NCBI GenBank assembly: GCA_913775975.1
Contig: CAJYLQ010000005.1
Coordinates: 62,001-126,000 of the forward strand
Source of the DNA: an uncultured Sphingomonas sp.
Lineage (GTDB): Bacteria; Pseudomonadota; Alphaproteobacteria; Sphingomonadales; Sphingomonadaceae
Length of the DNA stretch: 64,000 nucleotides
Reading direction: 5' to 3'
Of this stretch, positions 26,630 through 36,688 are shown in pieces. Each line of letters opens with the position of its first letter. Within the stretch, counting starts at the first letter, position 1. Made by a program: the position numbers and the translations under genes. The notes under the pieces are model-generated. The model worked only from the letters and a program-made list of their open reading frames with translations, did not search any database and was not told where the DNA came from.

Positions 26630-27993
26630 GAGCGGACGGCCTGCGGCAAAAGGGTGGCGAGCGTATCGGCGAGGAAGGCGGGGCCGGCGATCCGCGCCGC
26701 CTCCGCATGAAGCCAGACGCCGGCGGCGGCGGCCTGGAACGGATCGGTCGGCCCGGCGAGGCGCGCGGCGATCGTGCCGGCCAGCACGTCCCCCGTCCCG
26801 GCGGTCGACAGCCAGGGGGAGGCGATGGGCGCGACGCGGGCGCGGCCATCGGGATGGGCGATGACGGTGGCGGCGCCCTTCAGCACGACGATCGCGCCGC
26901 TGCGCCGGGCGGCGGCGAGGGCATGGTCGATGCGGCTGCCGCCATCGGGCTTGCCGAACAGCGCGGCGAATTCGCCATCATGGGGGGTGAGGATGGTGGG
27001 CGCTGCGCGGGCGGCGATCGCGTCGATTGCCGCGAGATGCAGCGCGTCCCCGTCGATGACCAGCGGATGCGGCGCGGCGATGGCGGCGGCCAGCTTGTCG
27101 CAGGCGGCATCGTCCCGGCCGAGGCCGGGGCCGATCAGCACCGCGCCGATCCGCGCGTCCGCCAGCGCGTCGTCGGACCAGCGCCGCCGGACGATCGCGT
27201 GCGGCAGCCGGTCGCTGCTGCTGCCCAGAAGCAGGACATAGCCCGCCCCCGCCCCGCCGGCGGCGGTCGCGGCGAGCGCGGCGGCACCGGGCATCCGGCC
27301 AGCGACGATCGCGACCATGCCGCGACTGTACTTGTGATCCTCAGCGCCGGGCGCGGCCAGCGCGGGGCGGGACAGGACGGCGGTGTCCTGCGGCAGCGAC
27401 AGGCCGAGATCGAGCAGCCGCACCGCGCCGCACGACGCGGCGGCGGGCGGGAACAGATGCGCGGGCTTCACCGCGCCGAGCGCCAGCGTCAGGTCGAAGG
27501 CGGGCACGGGCGACAGCGCCACGCCGTCATCGGCACGGATACCGCTGGGCAGGTCGACCGCGATCGACAGCCGGGCGGCGCCGACGAGGCGGCCGAGCGC
27601 GGCGGCATCCGCCTGCGCCAGCGCGCGCGACAGGCCGGTGCCGAATAGCGCGTCGATGACGATCGGCGCGGGCGCCGCATCGGCGAGCGGCTCGACCGGG
27701 CCGGTCCAGCGGCGATGCGCGGCGCGGGCGGGATCGGCGGTCGGCGGCGCGGCGGCGGCGACGCGCACGGGCAGCCCCGCCTCCGCCAGCAGGCGCGCCG
27801 AGACATAGCCGTCGCCGCCGTTGTTGCCGGGCCCGCACAGCACCAGCACCTCCGCCCCGACCGCAAGGCGGCGCGCGGCCTGCGCGATCCCCTCCCCCGC
27901 CCGCTCCATCAGCGCGGCGGGATCGCCATGCGCGGCCTCGGCGGCGCGCATCCGCGCGGCGGTCAGGATGGGATGGCCGGTGATCGGGAGCAT
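26620..27993 (-). CDS. nnr: Bifunctional NAD(P)H-hydrate epimerase/dehydratase
   Basis: Repairs hydrated NADH and NADPH. 457 residues from the ATG at 27993. The N-terminal epimerase domain (YjeF_N, about 1-200) has VLCGPGNNGGDGYVSARLL; the C-terminal dehydratase domain (about 215-455) has VLIGPGLGRD and the SPWLSTAGTGDVLAGTIAARL nucleotide-binding block. The length fits the fused form. A longer reading upstream to 28296 has no family residues. Overlaps the RlmD-like gene by 10 bases. Confidence 0.94.
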   Translation of the reverse strand: MLPITGHPILTAARMRAAEAAHGDPAALMERAGEGIAQAARRLAVGAEVLVLCGPGNNGGDGYVSARLLAEAGLPVRVAAAAPPTADPARAAHRRWTGPVEPLADAAPAPIVIDALFGTGLSRALAQADAAALGRLVGAARLSIAVDLPSGIRADDGVALSPVPAFDLTLALGAVKPAHLFPPAAASCGAVRLLDLGLSLPQDTAVLSRPALAAPGAEDHKYSRGMVAIVAGRMPGAAALAATAAGGAGAGYVLLLGSSSDRLPHAIVRRRWSDDALADARIGAVLIGPGLGRDDAACDKLAAAIAAPHPLVIDGDALHLAAIDAIAARAAPTILTPHDGEFAALFGKPDGGSRIDHALAAARRSGAIVVLKGAATVIAHPDGRARVAPIASPWLSTAGTGDVLAGTIAARLAGPTDPFQAAAAGVWLHAEAARIAGPAFLADTLATLLPQAVRSCL

Positions 27994-28511
27994 AGCGCGC
28001 GCTCCTGAACCGGATGGGGGCACGGTGTCAAAGGTGGAGCGATTGCGGGTGGTGTGGCGAGGGCGTGGGCGGTCAGGTCGCGGCGCGGCGGAGTGTGGAC
28101 CGCCCGGTCCTTCATTGGCCGACCGATGCCGGCATTTTCCATCCCGCGTCGGCTGGGGCATTGCCGCGAGCGCGGGAGCGGAGCCGGGATGGCAGCGAGG
28201 TTCAGGCCACCGGCGCCGGGCGCGAGACGCAGGGCGCAAGACGCGGTGCGACCACGCCTCTTCCCAGTGCGGGGGCGGGGATCGACCGGGCCCCATTCCA
28301 CATCCGTCGCCGGAAGAGCAGAGCCGGAGCGGCGCGAGAGGCGCGAGGCCGGATGGCGTCGTCCTGAACCATCCCCGTCATTGCGAGCGGAGCGAAGCAA
28401 TCCAGAGCCGGACCAGGACGCCCTGGATTGCTTCGCTCCGCTCGCAATGACGAATGCGGGTCATTCCCGGAGCCTTTTCGAAAGGTCGCGTTAGCGCGTT
28501 GCCCAAGCCCC
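27994..28511. other. Intergenic region with one REP-like element
   Basis: This 518-base gap lies between the nnr start and the ilvD stop. Apart from the perfect 30-bp inverted pair at 28376-28452, I see no convincing gene: frames open here lack a start with ribosome-binding site and show no family motifs. Confidence 0.6.
28376..28452. repeat. Perfect 30-bp inverted repeat (REP-like)
   Basis: The arm at 28376-28405 (beginning CGTCATTGCGAGCGGAGCGA) is repeated exactly in inverse orientation at 28423-28452 around a 17-base loop. This CGTCATTGCGAGCGGAGC family is known as a dispersed extragenic palindrome in alphaproteobacteria. It lies just downstream of ilvD and may also act as its terminator. 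Confidence 0.92.
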
Positions 28512-30242
28512 TCAGATATCCGCGTAGACGTGCTTCTCCATCTTCGCGCCGGGATGCGTCACCGCGCCGGCCCAGGCCGGGCCGACATTCTGCGCGTACC
28601 GCCACAGCGCACCCGACTGATAGTCGTTGACGCGCGGCTGCCAGCGGGCGCGGCGTTCGGTCAGGATCTCCGCGTCGACCAGCAGGTCGATCGTCCCCGC
28701 CTCCGCATCGATGCGGATCGTGTCGCCATCCTCGACCAGCGCGATCGGGCCGCCGTCCGCCGCCTCCGGCCCGACATGACCGATGCAGAAGCCGCGCGTG
28801 CCTCCCGAAAAGCGGCCATCGGTGATGAGCGCCACCCGCTCGCCCATGCCCAGGCCGTAGAGCGCGGCGGTGGTGGACAGCATCTCGCGCATCCCCGGCC
28901 CGCCCTTCGGCCCCTCATAGCGGATCACGACGACCTCGCCGTCCTGGATCTGGCGGGCCTCGACGGCGGCGAACGCCTCCTCCTCGCAGTCGAAGCAGCG
29001 CGCCGGCCCCTCGAACTGCAGGCGGTGCATCCCCGCGACCTTCACGATCGCGCCATCGGGCGCCAGCGTGCCGCGCAGGCCGACGACGCCGCCCGTGGGG
29101 GTGATCGGCGTCTTGGCGTCATAGATGACCTTCTGGTCGGGATTCCACGTCACGCGGTCGATATTCTCGGCCAGCGTGCGGCCCGTGACGGTCAGGCAGT
29201 CGCCGTGCAGCAGCCCCTCGCCCAGCATCGTCTTCATAAGCATGTAGACGCCGCCGGCTTCGTACATGTCCTTGGCCACATATTTCCCGCCCGGCTTCAG
29301 ATCGGCGAGATAGGGCGTCGTCTTGAAGATCTCGGCCACGTCGAACAAGTCGAACTCGATGCCGCATTCGTTGGCCATCGCTGGCAGGTGGAGGCCGCCA
29401 TTGGTCGAGCCGCCGGTCGCCGCGACGATGCGCGCGGCGTTCACGAACGCCTCGCGCGTGCAGATGTCGCGCGGGCGGATGTTCGCGGCGATCAGCTCCA
29501 TCACTTGCGCACCCGCCGCGACGGCGATCTGCTCGCGCGAGCTGTAGGGCGCAGGCACCATGTTGCTGTTGGGCAGGCTGAGCCCGATCGCCTCGCCGAC
29601 GCACGCCATCGTATTGGCGGTGAACTGGCCGCCGCACGCCCCGTGGCCGGGACAGGCGACCTTTTCCAGCGCGGTTAGGCTGGAGACGGGGCAATTGCCC
29701 GCCGCATGCTGGCCCACCGCCTCGAACACATCGACGACGGTGACGTCGCGCTGGTCGAACCGGCCCGGCAGGATCGAGCCGCCATAGACGAAGATCGACG
29801 GGATGTTGAGGCGCAGCATCGCCATCATCATGCCCGGCAGCGACTTGTCGCAGCCCGCGAAGCCGACGAGCGCGTCATAGCAATGGCCGCGCACGCTGAG
29901 TTCGATCGAATCGGCGATCACCTCGCGGCTGACCAGCGAGGACTTCATCCCCTGATGGCCCATCGCGATGCCGTCGGTTACGGTGATGGTGTTGAACCGG
30001 CGCGGCAGGCCGCCGCCCTGGACGACGCCCGCCTGCGCCGCATCCGCCTGCGCATCGAGCGCGGTGTTGCAGGGCGCGGAATTGTTGCCGGCGGACGCGA
30101 GCGCCACGAACGGACGCGCGATCTCCTCCTCCGACAGGCCCATTGCATAATAGTAGCTGCGGTGCGGCGCCCGCTCCGGCCCCACCGACACATGGCGGCT
30201 GGGCAGGCGGGACTTGTCGAAGCGGGATGCGGTATCGGTCAT
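28512..30242 (-). CDS. ilvD: Dihydroxy-acid dehydratase
   Basis: Third step of valine and isoleucine synthesis and a source of 2-ketoacids; needs an iron-sulphur cluster. 576 residues from the ATG at 30242. Cluster cysteines are visible in [27 protein letters not shown] and [15 protein letters not shown]; the C-terminal [23 protein letters not shown] is the family end block. An upstream in-frame extension has no family residues. It follows the acyltransferase gene by 44 bases on the same strand. Confidence 0.97.
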   Translation of the reverse strand: MTDTASRFDKSRLPSRHVSVGPERAPHRSYYYAMGLSEEEIARPFVALASAGNNSAPCNTALDAQADAAQAGVVQGGGLPRRFNTITVTDGIAMGHQGMKSSLVSREVIADSIELSVRGHCYDALVGFAGCDKSLPGMMMAMLRLNIPSIFVYGGSILPGRFDQRDVTVVDVFEAVGQHAAGNCPVSSLTALEKVACPGHGACGGQFTANTMACVGEAIGLSLPNSNMVPAPYSSREQIAVAAGAQVMELIAANIRPRDICTREAFVNAARIVAATGGSTNGGLHLPAMANECGIEFDLFDVAEIFKTTPYLADLKPGGKYVAKDMYEAGGVYMLMKTMLGEGLLHGDCLTVTGRTLAENIDRVTWNPDQKVIYDAKTPITPTGGVVGLRGTLAPDGAIVKVAGMHRLQFEGPARCFDCEEEAFAAVEARQIQDGEVVVIRYEGPKGGPGMREMLSTTAALYGLGMGERVALITDGRFSGGTRGFCIGHVGPEAADGGPIALVEDGDTIRIDAEAGTIDLLVDAEILTERRARWQPRVNDYQSGALWRYAQNVGPAWAGAVTHPGAKMEKHVYADI

Positions 30243-30286
30243 GATGCCGCGCCTATGTCGCCAATGGGGCGATGGGCGCAAGCAAA

Positions 30287-31378
30287 TTACGGCGCCGGTT
30301 GCCGACGCGGCAGGAGCCAGGGCCGTAAAACGTCCCTCATTGCAGGCTCTGCACGGGTTGCGATCAGCCAGCTCAGCATGCCGATCCCCAAGAGTCCTGG
30401 CAGCGGGGCGAGCACGGACGGCAAGCCCGGCAGTACGCGCACGACCACCGCCGTCATCATGAGCCCCAGATAATTGTGCAGGAGATACAGCGGGTAGCTG
30501 ATGAAGCCCAGCATGAGCAGCGGCCAGGACGACAGGACCCGTTGCAGCGCCCGCCAGCGCTGCGCCGCCGTGAAGACCAGCGCTACGACGATCAGCGCGA
30601 CGCGGGACGGAGGGTCGATCCCTGCCGGGGCCTGGAAGACGATGGCGGAGGCAAGCGCGATGCCCGCGGCGGCGACGAACAGACGATCGCTTCCCGTCTC
30701 GCGTGCCTTCGCGAAGATTGCGCCGCTCGCGAACCAGCCGAACTGCTGGAACTGCAACCATTCGAACGGCTCGACAACCCGCAACACGATCGAAGGCGCC
30801 CCGATAAGCGCAACCACCGGCCGCGCCGCGATGATGGCGACAGCGCTGGCGATCAGGCCGATCACCGCCACGCGCCAGCCGAAACGGAAGAACAGGAAAC
30901 CGAACAGGGCGTAGAACGCGACCTCGACATGCAGCGTCCAGTAGACGTCATCGAGCGTACGTACCGACAGATGCAGGATCGCGTGGTAGAAGGACGGCGA
31001 GACAAATGTCAGGCCTGGCAGAAGATCCAGCCAGTCCGGCGGCCCTTCCGGCGCCGGCAGGTTGGTCGCACGGTGGAAGGCGAACAGTATGGCCGATGCG
31101 ATCGCCATGGCCGGAAAGAGCCTGAGGAATCGGCGCGCCATGAAGTCGCCGAAACCCCGGCAGCGTTCCAGCGTCATAAAGATGACCATGCCGGAGATCA
31201 GGAAGAACATCTGCACCCCGACCCAGCCCTGACCGATCACGGGCACCGCCGCATAGTCGCGCCCGAATGGAAGCAGCCGTGCGTAAGTCGGACCGTAAAG
31301 GTGCCACAAGGCGACAGTCACTATAGACAGGCCGCGCAGCCCGTCGATGAAGCGCATACGTCCCCGGTCGTCGTCCAC
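30287..31378 (-). CDS. Membrane acyltransferase, acyltransferase-3 family
   Basis: 363 residues with about ten hydrophobic helices. The N-terminus [21 protein letters not shown] has the family's conserved Arg-Gly and His; [15 protein letters not shown] and [12 protein letters not shown] are further blocks. Such proteins O-acetylate or otherwise acylate surface polysaccharides or lipids. No polysaccharide genes are nearby and the base composition looks less GC-rich than the neighbours, so it may be acquired. The start may be 31378 or the ATG at 31357. Confidence 0.88.
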   Translation of the reverse strand: MDDDRGRMRFIDGLRGLSIVTVALWHLYGPTYARLLPFGRDYAAVPVIGQGWVGVQMFFLISGMVIFMTLERCRGFGDFMARRFLRLFPAMAIASAILFAFHRATNLPAPEGPPDWLDLLPGLTFVSPSFYHAILHLSVRTLDDVYWTLHVEVAFYALFGFLFFRFGWRVAVIGLIASAVAIIAARPVVALIGAPSIVLRVVEPFEWLQFQQFGWFASGAIFAKARETGSDRLFVAAAGIALASAIVFQAPAGIDPPSRVALIVVALVFTAAQRWRALQRVLSSWPLLMLGFISYPLYLLHNYLGLMMTAVVVRVLPGLPSVLAPLPGLLGIGMLSWLIATRAEPAMRDVLRPWLLPRRQPAP

Positions 31379-31623
31379 GCACTAGCCCCCGCTATCGCTA
31401 TTTCACGGCTCGCCCCCCGGCGAACGCGTCACCGCCCTAACGAAAGGGCTGGCGGCCAGTAAAGACTTTCCGGAAGCACACGGTGCCTCGGGGCCCGGTC
31501 GTGTGACGCGGCTAGATTCGGCTGATCGGGCGCGAGGCCGCAATCGACTGGACGCAATCGTCCAATCGGGCCGATCATCTCCGTCATCGTATTAGAAGGA
31601 CGGCCCGCCGACCCGCCAGGAAA

Positions 31624-31971
31624 TCAGAGCGAGGCCAGCGCCTTGGCCACGCCGTCCATCGTGAACGGTTTCTGCAACACGGGGCGGTCGCGGAAGCGGG
31701 CGTCGACGCTGTCGTCGGTGCCGCCCGTCGCGAAGACGAAGGGAACGCCGCGATCGGCCAGCGCCTCCGCCACCGGCGTGCTCTTTTCGCCGCCGCGCAG
31801 GTTCAGGTCGAGGATCGCGGCGTCGATGCCGCCCTGCTCGACCCGGGCGAGCGCGCCGGCCACCGTGTCGGCATTGCCGGCCACCTTGTGATCGAGCACC
31901 TCGAGGAAATCCTCGAGCATCATCGCGATCAGCGGCTCGTCCTCGACGATCAGAATGTTCTGCGAAGTCAT
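31624..31971 (-). CDS. Single-domain response regulator
   Basis: 115 residues, a lone receiver domain: acidic pair in IVEDEP, phospho-acceptor Asp55 in AAILDLNLRGGEKS, and the conserved Lys in VLQKPF. No output domain. The start ATG at 31971 lies 17 bases after the cckA stop, so the two are probably co-transcribed. It could be a phosphate relay or sink partner of CckA, but the family is common and the link rests on position only. Confidence 0.88.
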   Translation of the reverse strand: MTSQNILIVEDEPLIAMMLEDFLEVLDHKVAGNADTVAGALARVEQGGIDAAILDLNLRGGEKSTPVAEALADRGVPFVFATGGTDDSVDARFRDRPVLQKPFTMDGVAKALASL

Positions 31972-31988
31972 ACCGTCCGGCCTTTGCC

Positions 31989-34385
31989 TCAAACGGAACG
32001 ATCTGGCAACGGGGCGGCCAGCGCCATGCCCACCGCCTCCGCCAGCTGCTGGACGGAGAAGGGCTTGGGCAGGAAGGCGACATTGTCGAGGTCGATCGAC
32101 CGGCGCAGCTGTTCCTCGGCATAGCCGGACATGAACAGGACGGGCAGGTCGGGATAGCGTTCGCGAACCTTGCCGACCATCGTCGGGCCGTCCATCAGCG
32201 GCATCACCACGTCCGACACCAGGAGGTCGGGGGGCGATGCGGCCTCCAGCAGCTCCAGCGCCGCCTCGCCATTCTCCGCGGTGATGACGGTATAGCCCTG
32301 CCGCGCCAGCGCGCGCTCCGCGACGGCGCGCACCATGTCCTCGTCCTCGACCAGCAGGATCGTCCCCTGCCCCCATAGCGCGGCGGCGCGCACGGGCGGC
32401 GGCTCGGGCGCGGCGAGGCGCGGCGTGCCGGCGGCGGTGTGGATCGGCAGGTACATGGTGAAGGTAGCCCCCTTCCCCGGCCGCGATTCGGCGAAGATCC
32501 AGCCGCCCGACTGTTTGACGATGCCGTAGACGGTGGAGAGGCCGAGGCCGGTGCCCTTGCCCGTCTCCTTCGTGGTGAAGAAGGGTTCGAAGATCTTGCC
32601 CTGAATCTCCGGCGGGATGCCCGTGCCGGTGTCGCTGACGGACAGCGCGGTATAGTCCGCGACCGGCAGCACGTCGTTGTTCATCGCGCGCACCTCGTCG
32701 GCGGAGACGGCGCGGGTCTGGATGGTCAGCGTGCCGCCGCCCTTGGGATTGGCGGTCAGCATCGCGTCGCGGGCGTTGACCGCGAGGTTGACCACGACCT
32801 GTTCCAGCTGGCCCGGATCGGCGCGGACGGGGCCGAGGTTGCGACCGTGGCTGACGTCCAGCCGCACCGTCTCGCCCATCAGCCGCTTCAGGAGCGTCGA
32901 GACTTCGGAGACCACGTCGGGCAGCTGCAGCACCTGCGGGCGCAGCGTCTGCTGCCGGGAAAAGGCGAGCAGCTGGCGCGTCAGGCTGGCGGCGCGGTTC
33001 GAGTTGGTGCGGATCTGCTGGATATCGTCATAGTCGCTGTCGCCGGGCGCGTGCCGCATCAGCATCAGGTCGCAATGGCCGAGGATCGCGGTCAGGATAT
33101 TGTTGAAATCGTGCGCGACGCCGCCCGCGAGCTGGCCGACCGCCTGCATCTTCGTCGCCTGCGCGACCTCCCGCTTCAGACGAATCTCCTCCGCATTGTT
33201 CTTCAGGCTGAGGATCGCGGCGGCATCGCCCAGGCCACGCGCGCCGGCGATGGTGAGGGCCACCGGCTCGTCCGGATGCCCCTTCAGCCGGACCGCCATG
33301 TCGGTGGAGTGGGTGGCGCCGCCCGCGAACCGGCGCACCGCGTCCGCGATCGCCGCCTTGTCCTCGCGCACCACGAGGTCGCCCGGATAGAGCGGCAGCG
33401 CGGCGGGATCGACGCCGGCGGCGCGGACGAAGGCGGTGTTCATCTGCGTGAACCGCCCCTCCCGATCGACCAGCGCCATGCTGAACGGCATCAGCGCGAC
33501 CAGCGCGCGGACATGCTCGGCGGTAGAGAGGGCGCCGCCGGCCAGCGGCAGCACCGCCACCGGATCGTCGATCAGGACGAGGAGCAACGGGGCATCCTCC
33601 ACCGCCGACAGCGGGATTTCGATGAAGCGGAGCGGCGGGCCGCCCTGCCCCTCATGCGCGAAGCGGAGCAGGCCGCGCGCATCACTGGCGACCAGCCCGC
33701 CAAGGTCGCGTCCCGCCAGCGCGCCGCCCTGCCCGGCGCGCTCCACCAGCCCCGGATCGGCGGCCAGGATCACCCCGTCGGCCGAGACGACCGCCGCCAT
33801 CGCCGCCGCCTGCGCCAGCGTCGCGGCGGGGGCGCCGCGCACCACGTCGCACAACAGCTCGACCGGATCGGTCGCCTCCTCCGTGAGGGGGGCGATCCGC
33901 CAGACGAGCATGTCCGCCTCGTCGCCCGCGCGGGTCAGTTCGACATCATGGCCCTCGACCGACGTCAGGCTGGCCGCGCCGTCGCGCCAGGCCGCTTTCG
34001 CCCCGGCGGCGAGCCGATCGATTGCGGCGCCCTCGAACGGCAGGCCCGGCGGGGTCGGCAAATCGGGGAACAGGCGCAGATAGGCGTCGTTCGCGCAGAC
34101 CAGATGGCCGCCGCGATCGGTGACGGCGACGGGCTGGCGGCAGGTATCGGCGATTGCGCGGGCCAGCGACCAGTCGATGACGCGCGCACCCGGCGGCGGC
34201 ACCGGGGCGAGCAGCCGCCATGCGATCGCGATGCCGGCGATCGCGACAGCGGCACCCAGAAAGCCCGCCGCGACCGTCCAGTCGCGCGCCAGGATCAGGA
34301 CCAGCCCCGCCCCCGCCAGCGCCGCGAGCGCGGCGATGACGATGGCGAGGCGGACAGGCGTGACGTGGGTCGGGGTGACGGACAT
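31989..34385 (-). CDS. cckA: CckA-type hybrid histidine kinase
   Basis: Master cell-cycle kinase that feeds phosphate to ChpT, CtrA and CpdR in alphaproteobacteria. 798 residues: two N-terminal membrane helices (about 12-32 and 38-57), PAS regions (about 75-395), HisKA with phospho-acceptor His425 in AGGVAHDFNNILTAI, ATPase domain with VVNLAVNARDAM and DTGTGIPPEI, and a C-terminal receiver (about 672-795) with Asp725 in LLVSDVVMPLMDG. The AGGVAHDFNN helix and fused receiver are typical of CckA. Its known regulator DivL is also encoded in this window. Confidence 0.92.
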   Translation of the reverse strand: MSVTPTHVTPVRLAIVIAALAALAGAGLVLILARDWTVAAGFLGAAVAIAGIAIAWRLLAPVPPPGARVIDWSLARAIADTCRQPVAVTDRGGHLVCANDAYLRLFPDLPTPPGLPFEGAAIDRLAAGAKAAWRDGAASLTSVEGHDVELTRAGDEADMLVWRIAPLTEEATDPVELLCDVVRGAPAATLAQAAAMAAVVSADGVILAADPGLVERAGQGGALAGRDLGGLVASDARGLLRFAHEGQGGPPLRFIEIPLSAVEDAPLLLVLIDDPVAVLPLAGGALSTAEHVRALVALMPFSMALVDREGRFTQMNTAFVRAAGVDPAALPLYPGDLVVREDKAAIADAVRRFAGGATHSTDMAVRLKGHPDEPVALTIAGARGLGDAAAILSLKNNAEEIRLKREVAQATKMQAVGQLAGGVAHDFNNILTAILGHCDLMLMRHAPGDSDYDDIQQIRTNSNRAASLTRQLLAFSRQQTLRPQVLQLPDVVSEVSTLLKRLMGETVRLDVSHGRNLGPVRADPGQLEQVVVNLAVNARDAMLTANPKGGGTLTIQTRAVSADEVRAMNNDVLPVADYTALSVSDTGTGIPPEIQGKIFEPFFTTKETGKGTGLGLSTVYGIVKQSGGWIFAESRPGKGATFTMYLPIHTAAGTPRLAAPEPPPVRAAALWGQGTILLVEDEDMVRAVAERALARQGYTVITAENGEAALELLEAASPPDLLVSDVVMPLMDGPTMVGKVRERYPDLPVLFMSGYAEEQLRRSIDLDNVAFLPKPFSVQQLAEAVGMALAAPLPDRSV

Positions 34386-34497
34386 GACCCCAGTCTTCTG
34401 ACCGGCGCGTCCGCGACGTCAAGCGCGCTGCGGCCAAGTGCGGCCCGGCACCCGGGACCCGAAGCCCCATGGCACCGGCCATCCCCGCACGGCACCG

Positions 34498-34529
34498 CCG
34501 GGAAACGCGCTTTGCAGCGCGTTTCCCGG
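34498..34529 (-). terminator. Terminator hairpin after the M13 peptidase gene
   Basis: CCGGGAAACGCGC at 34498-34510 pairs perfectly with GCGCGTTTCCCGG at 34517-34529 around a 6-base loop. It lies 9 bases past the peptidase stop (34538) on the minus strand. Confidence 0.75.
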
Positions 34530-34537
34530 ACCGGCGA

Positions 34538-36631
34538 TTACCAGACCTTGATGCGGTCCTGCGGGGCGAGGTAGAATTTGTCGCCCGGCTTCACGCCGAA
34601 CGCGTCGTACCACGCGTCCAGATTGCGCACGACATAGGGGCGCCAGTTGCCCGGCGTGTGCGGATCGGTGGTCAGCTGCTGCTGGATCGCCTTCTCACGC
34701 GCCTTGTTCTGCCATACTTGGCCGAAGCCCAGGAAGAAGCGCTGGTCGCCGGTATAGCCGTCGATGACCGGCGCGGGCTTGCCCTTCAGCGACAGCTTGT
34801 ACGCGTCATAGGCGACGTTGACGCCCGCCAGATCGGCCATGTTCTCGCCCAAGGTCAGCTCGCCATTGACGTGCATCCCGGGCAGCGGCTCGTAGGCGCC
34901 GTACTGCGCCACCACCTTGTCGGTATAGGCCTTGAACCGCTGCGCGTCCTGCGGCGTCCACCATTCGACGAGGTTGCCGCTGGGGTCGAACTTGCGACCC
35001 TGATCGTCGAAGTGATGGCTGATCTCGTGACCGATCACCGCGCCGATCGCGCCATAGTTCACCGCCGGGTCGGCATTCGGATCGAAGAAGGGCGGCTGCA
35101 GGATCGCGGCGGGGAACACGATCTCGTTCATGATCGGATTCGCATAGGCGTTCACGGTCTGCGGCGTCATGAACCATTCGCTGCGATCGACGGGCTTGCC
35201 GATCTTGGCCAGCTGGCGATCATATTCGAACGCCGCCGCGCGATCCGCATTGCCCAGCACGTCGCCGGGGACGACCTTCAGCGCGGAATAATCGCGCCAC
35301 TTGTCGGGATAGCCGATCTTGGCGACGAACGACGCCAGCTTCCGGCGCGCCTTCTCCTTGGTCTCGGGCGCCATCCACTGGAGTCGCTGGAGCCGCTGGT
35401 CGAACGCGGCGACGATGTTGCGGACCAGCTCGTCCGCCTTCGCCTTCGCGTCGGGCGGAAAATATTTCTGGACGTAGATCTGGCCGACCGCCTCGCCCAT
35501 CGAGCCGTTGACCAGGTCGACGCCGCGCTTCCACCGCTCCTTCAGCTGCGGCGTGTCGTTCAGCGCCGTGCCATAGAAGGCGAAATTGGCATCGACGAAG
35601 GGCTTCGACAGCAGCGGCGCCGCGTCGACGATCGTGTGGAACGCCAGATAGTCACGCCATGTCGCCATCGGCGTCGCGCCGATGATCTTCGCGGTCGCGG
35701 TGATCGCCGACGGCTGCGTCACGATCACGCGCGGCTGGCCGGCGACGCCCGCTTCCTTCAGGAAAGCCGACCAGTCGAAGCCGGGCATCCGGCTGGCGAG
35801 CTGCGCCTCGGGCACGGGGTTGTAGAGCTTGTCGACCTGACGCTGCTCGGCGCGGCTCCAATGGGCCTTCGCGATCTCCGTCTCCAGCGCGAAGATGCGC
35901 TTGGCGGCGCCCTCCGGGTCGGGCTGGCCGGCGAGGCGCAGCATGGTCGTGATAAAGGTCAGGTATTTCGTCCGTGCCTCGGCGAACTTCGGGCTCTGGT
36001 CGAGATAATAGTCGCGGTCCGGCATCCCCAGGCCGCCCTGGCCCAGATAGACGGAGTAGACGCTGTTATCCTTCAGATCCTGCTCCACGCCGACGCCGAT
36101 CGGCATGTCGATGCCGTGGCGCACGCCATCGGCGAAGGCGGTGGCGAGCGCGGCAGGCGAGTTGATCGCGGCGATCTTCGCCAGATAGGGCTTCAGCGGG
36201 GCGGCGCCGGCGCGGTCGATCGCCGCCTCATCCATGAAGCTGGCATAGAGGGTGCCGATCTTTCCCGACACGCTGTCGGGCGCGGCGCGCTGTGCGGCGG
36301 CGTCCTGGATCACCTGGCGCGTGCGCTGGTCGGACAGGTCGCGCAGGATGCCGAAGCCGCCCCAGCTGGCGCGGTCCGCCGGGATCACCGCCCGGTCCTG
36401 CCACGCGCCGTTGACGTAGCGGTAGAAGTCGTCGCCCGGCTTCACCGACTTGTCCATGCCGGTCAGGTCGACGCCGAAATCGCCCAGCTGCGGCTTGCCC
36501 GGCGCGCGCGGCGCGGTGGCGGGTGCGGCCGGCGCGGGCGCGGCGGCGCGGTTGGCCGCCTCGTTCTGGGCAATGGCGGCGGTGGTGACGGTGGCCAGCA
36601 ACAGGGTCGCATACAGGCGCTTGCGCATCAT
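34538..36631 (-). CDS. M13 family metallopeptidase (neprilysin/PepO-like)
   Basis: 697 residues with a signal peptide (about 1-21), so probably periplasmic or surface-exposed. Zinc motif HEISH has His535, Glu536 and His539; the third ligand Glu lies in ENMADLAGVNVAYDAY about 60 residues on, and the C-terminal VRNLDAWYDAFGVKPGD is the family end block. Neprilysin-type enzymes cut oligopeptides. An Ala/Pro linker follows the signal peptide. A second ATG at 36628 is equally possible as start. Confidence 0.95.
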   Translation of the reverse strand: MMRKRLYATLLLATVTTAAIAQNEAANRAAAPAPAAPATAPRAPGKPQLGDFGVDLTGMDKSVKPGDDFYRYVNGAWQDRAVIPADRASWGGFGILRDLSDQRTRQVIQDAAAQRAAPDSVSGKIGTLYASFMDEAAIDRAGAAPLKPYLAKIAAINSPAALATAFADGVRHGIDMPIGVGVEQDLKDNSVYSVYLGQGGLGMPDRDYYLDQSPKFAEARTKYLTFITTMLRLAGQPDPEGAAKRIFALETEIAKAHWSRAEQRQVDKLYNPVPEAQLASRMPGFDWSAFLKEAGVAGQPRVIVTQPSAITATAKIIGATPMATWRDYLAFHTIVDAAPLLSKPFVDANFAFYGTALNDTPQLKERWKRGVDLVNGSMGEAVGQIYVQKYFPPDAKAKADELVRNIVAAFDQRLQRLQWMAPETKEKARRKLASFVAKIGYPDKWRDYSALKVVPGDVLGNADRAAAFEYDRQLAKIGKPVDRSEWFMTPQTVNAYANPIMNEIVFPAAILQPPFFDPNADPAVNYGAIGAVIGHEISHHFDDQGRKFDPSGNLVEWWTPQDAQRFKAYTDKVVAQYGAYEPLPGMHVNGELTLGENMADLAGVNVAYDAYKLSLKGKPAPVIDGYTGDQRFFLGFGQVWQNKAREKAIQQQLTTDPHTPGNWRPYVVRNLDAWYDAFGVKPGDKFYLAPQDRIKVW

Positions 36632-36688
36632 GAATCCTTGAGACGGAATGATGCGTAAGGATGTAACATCCTTGCGGACTTCGTCAAA

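Noticed and set aside
27994..28500. Several open frames between nnr and ilvD
   Set aside because: They overlap each other in all frames, run through the inverted repeat and carry no recognisable motif.
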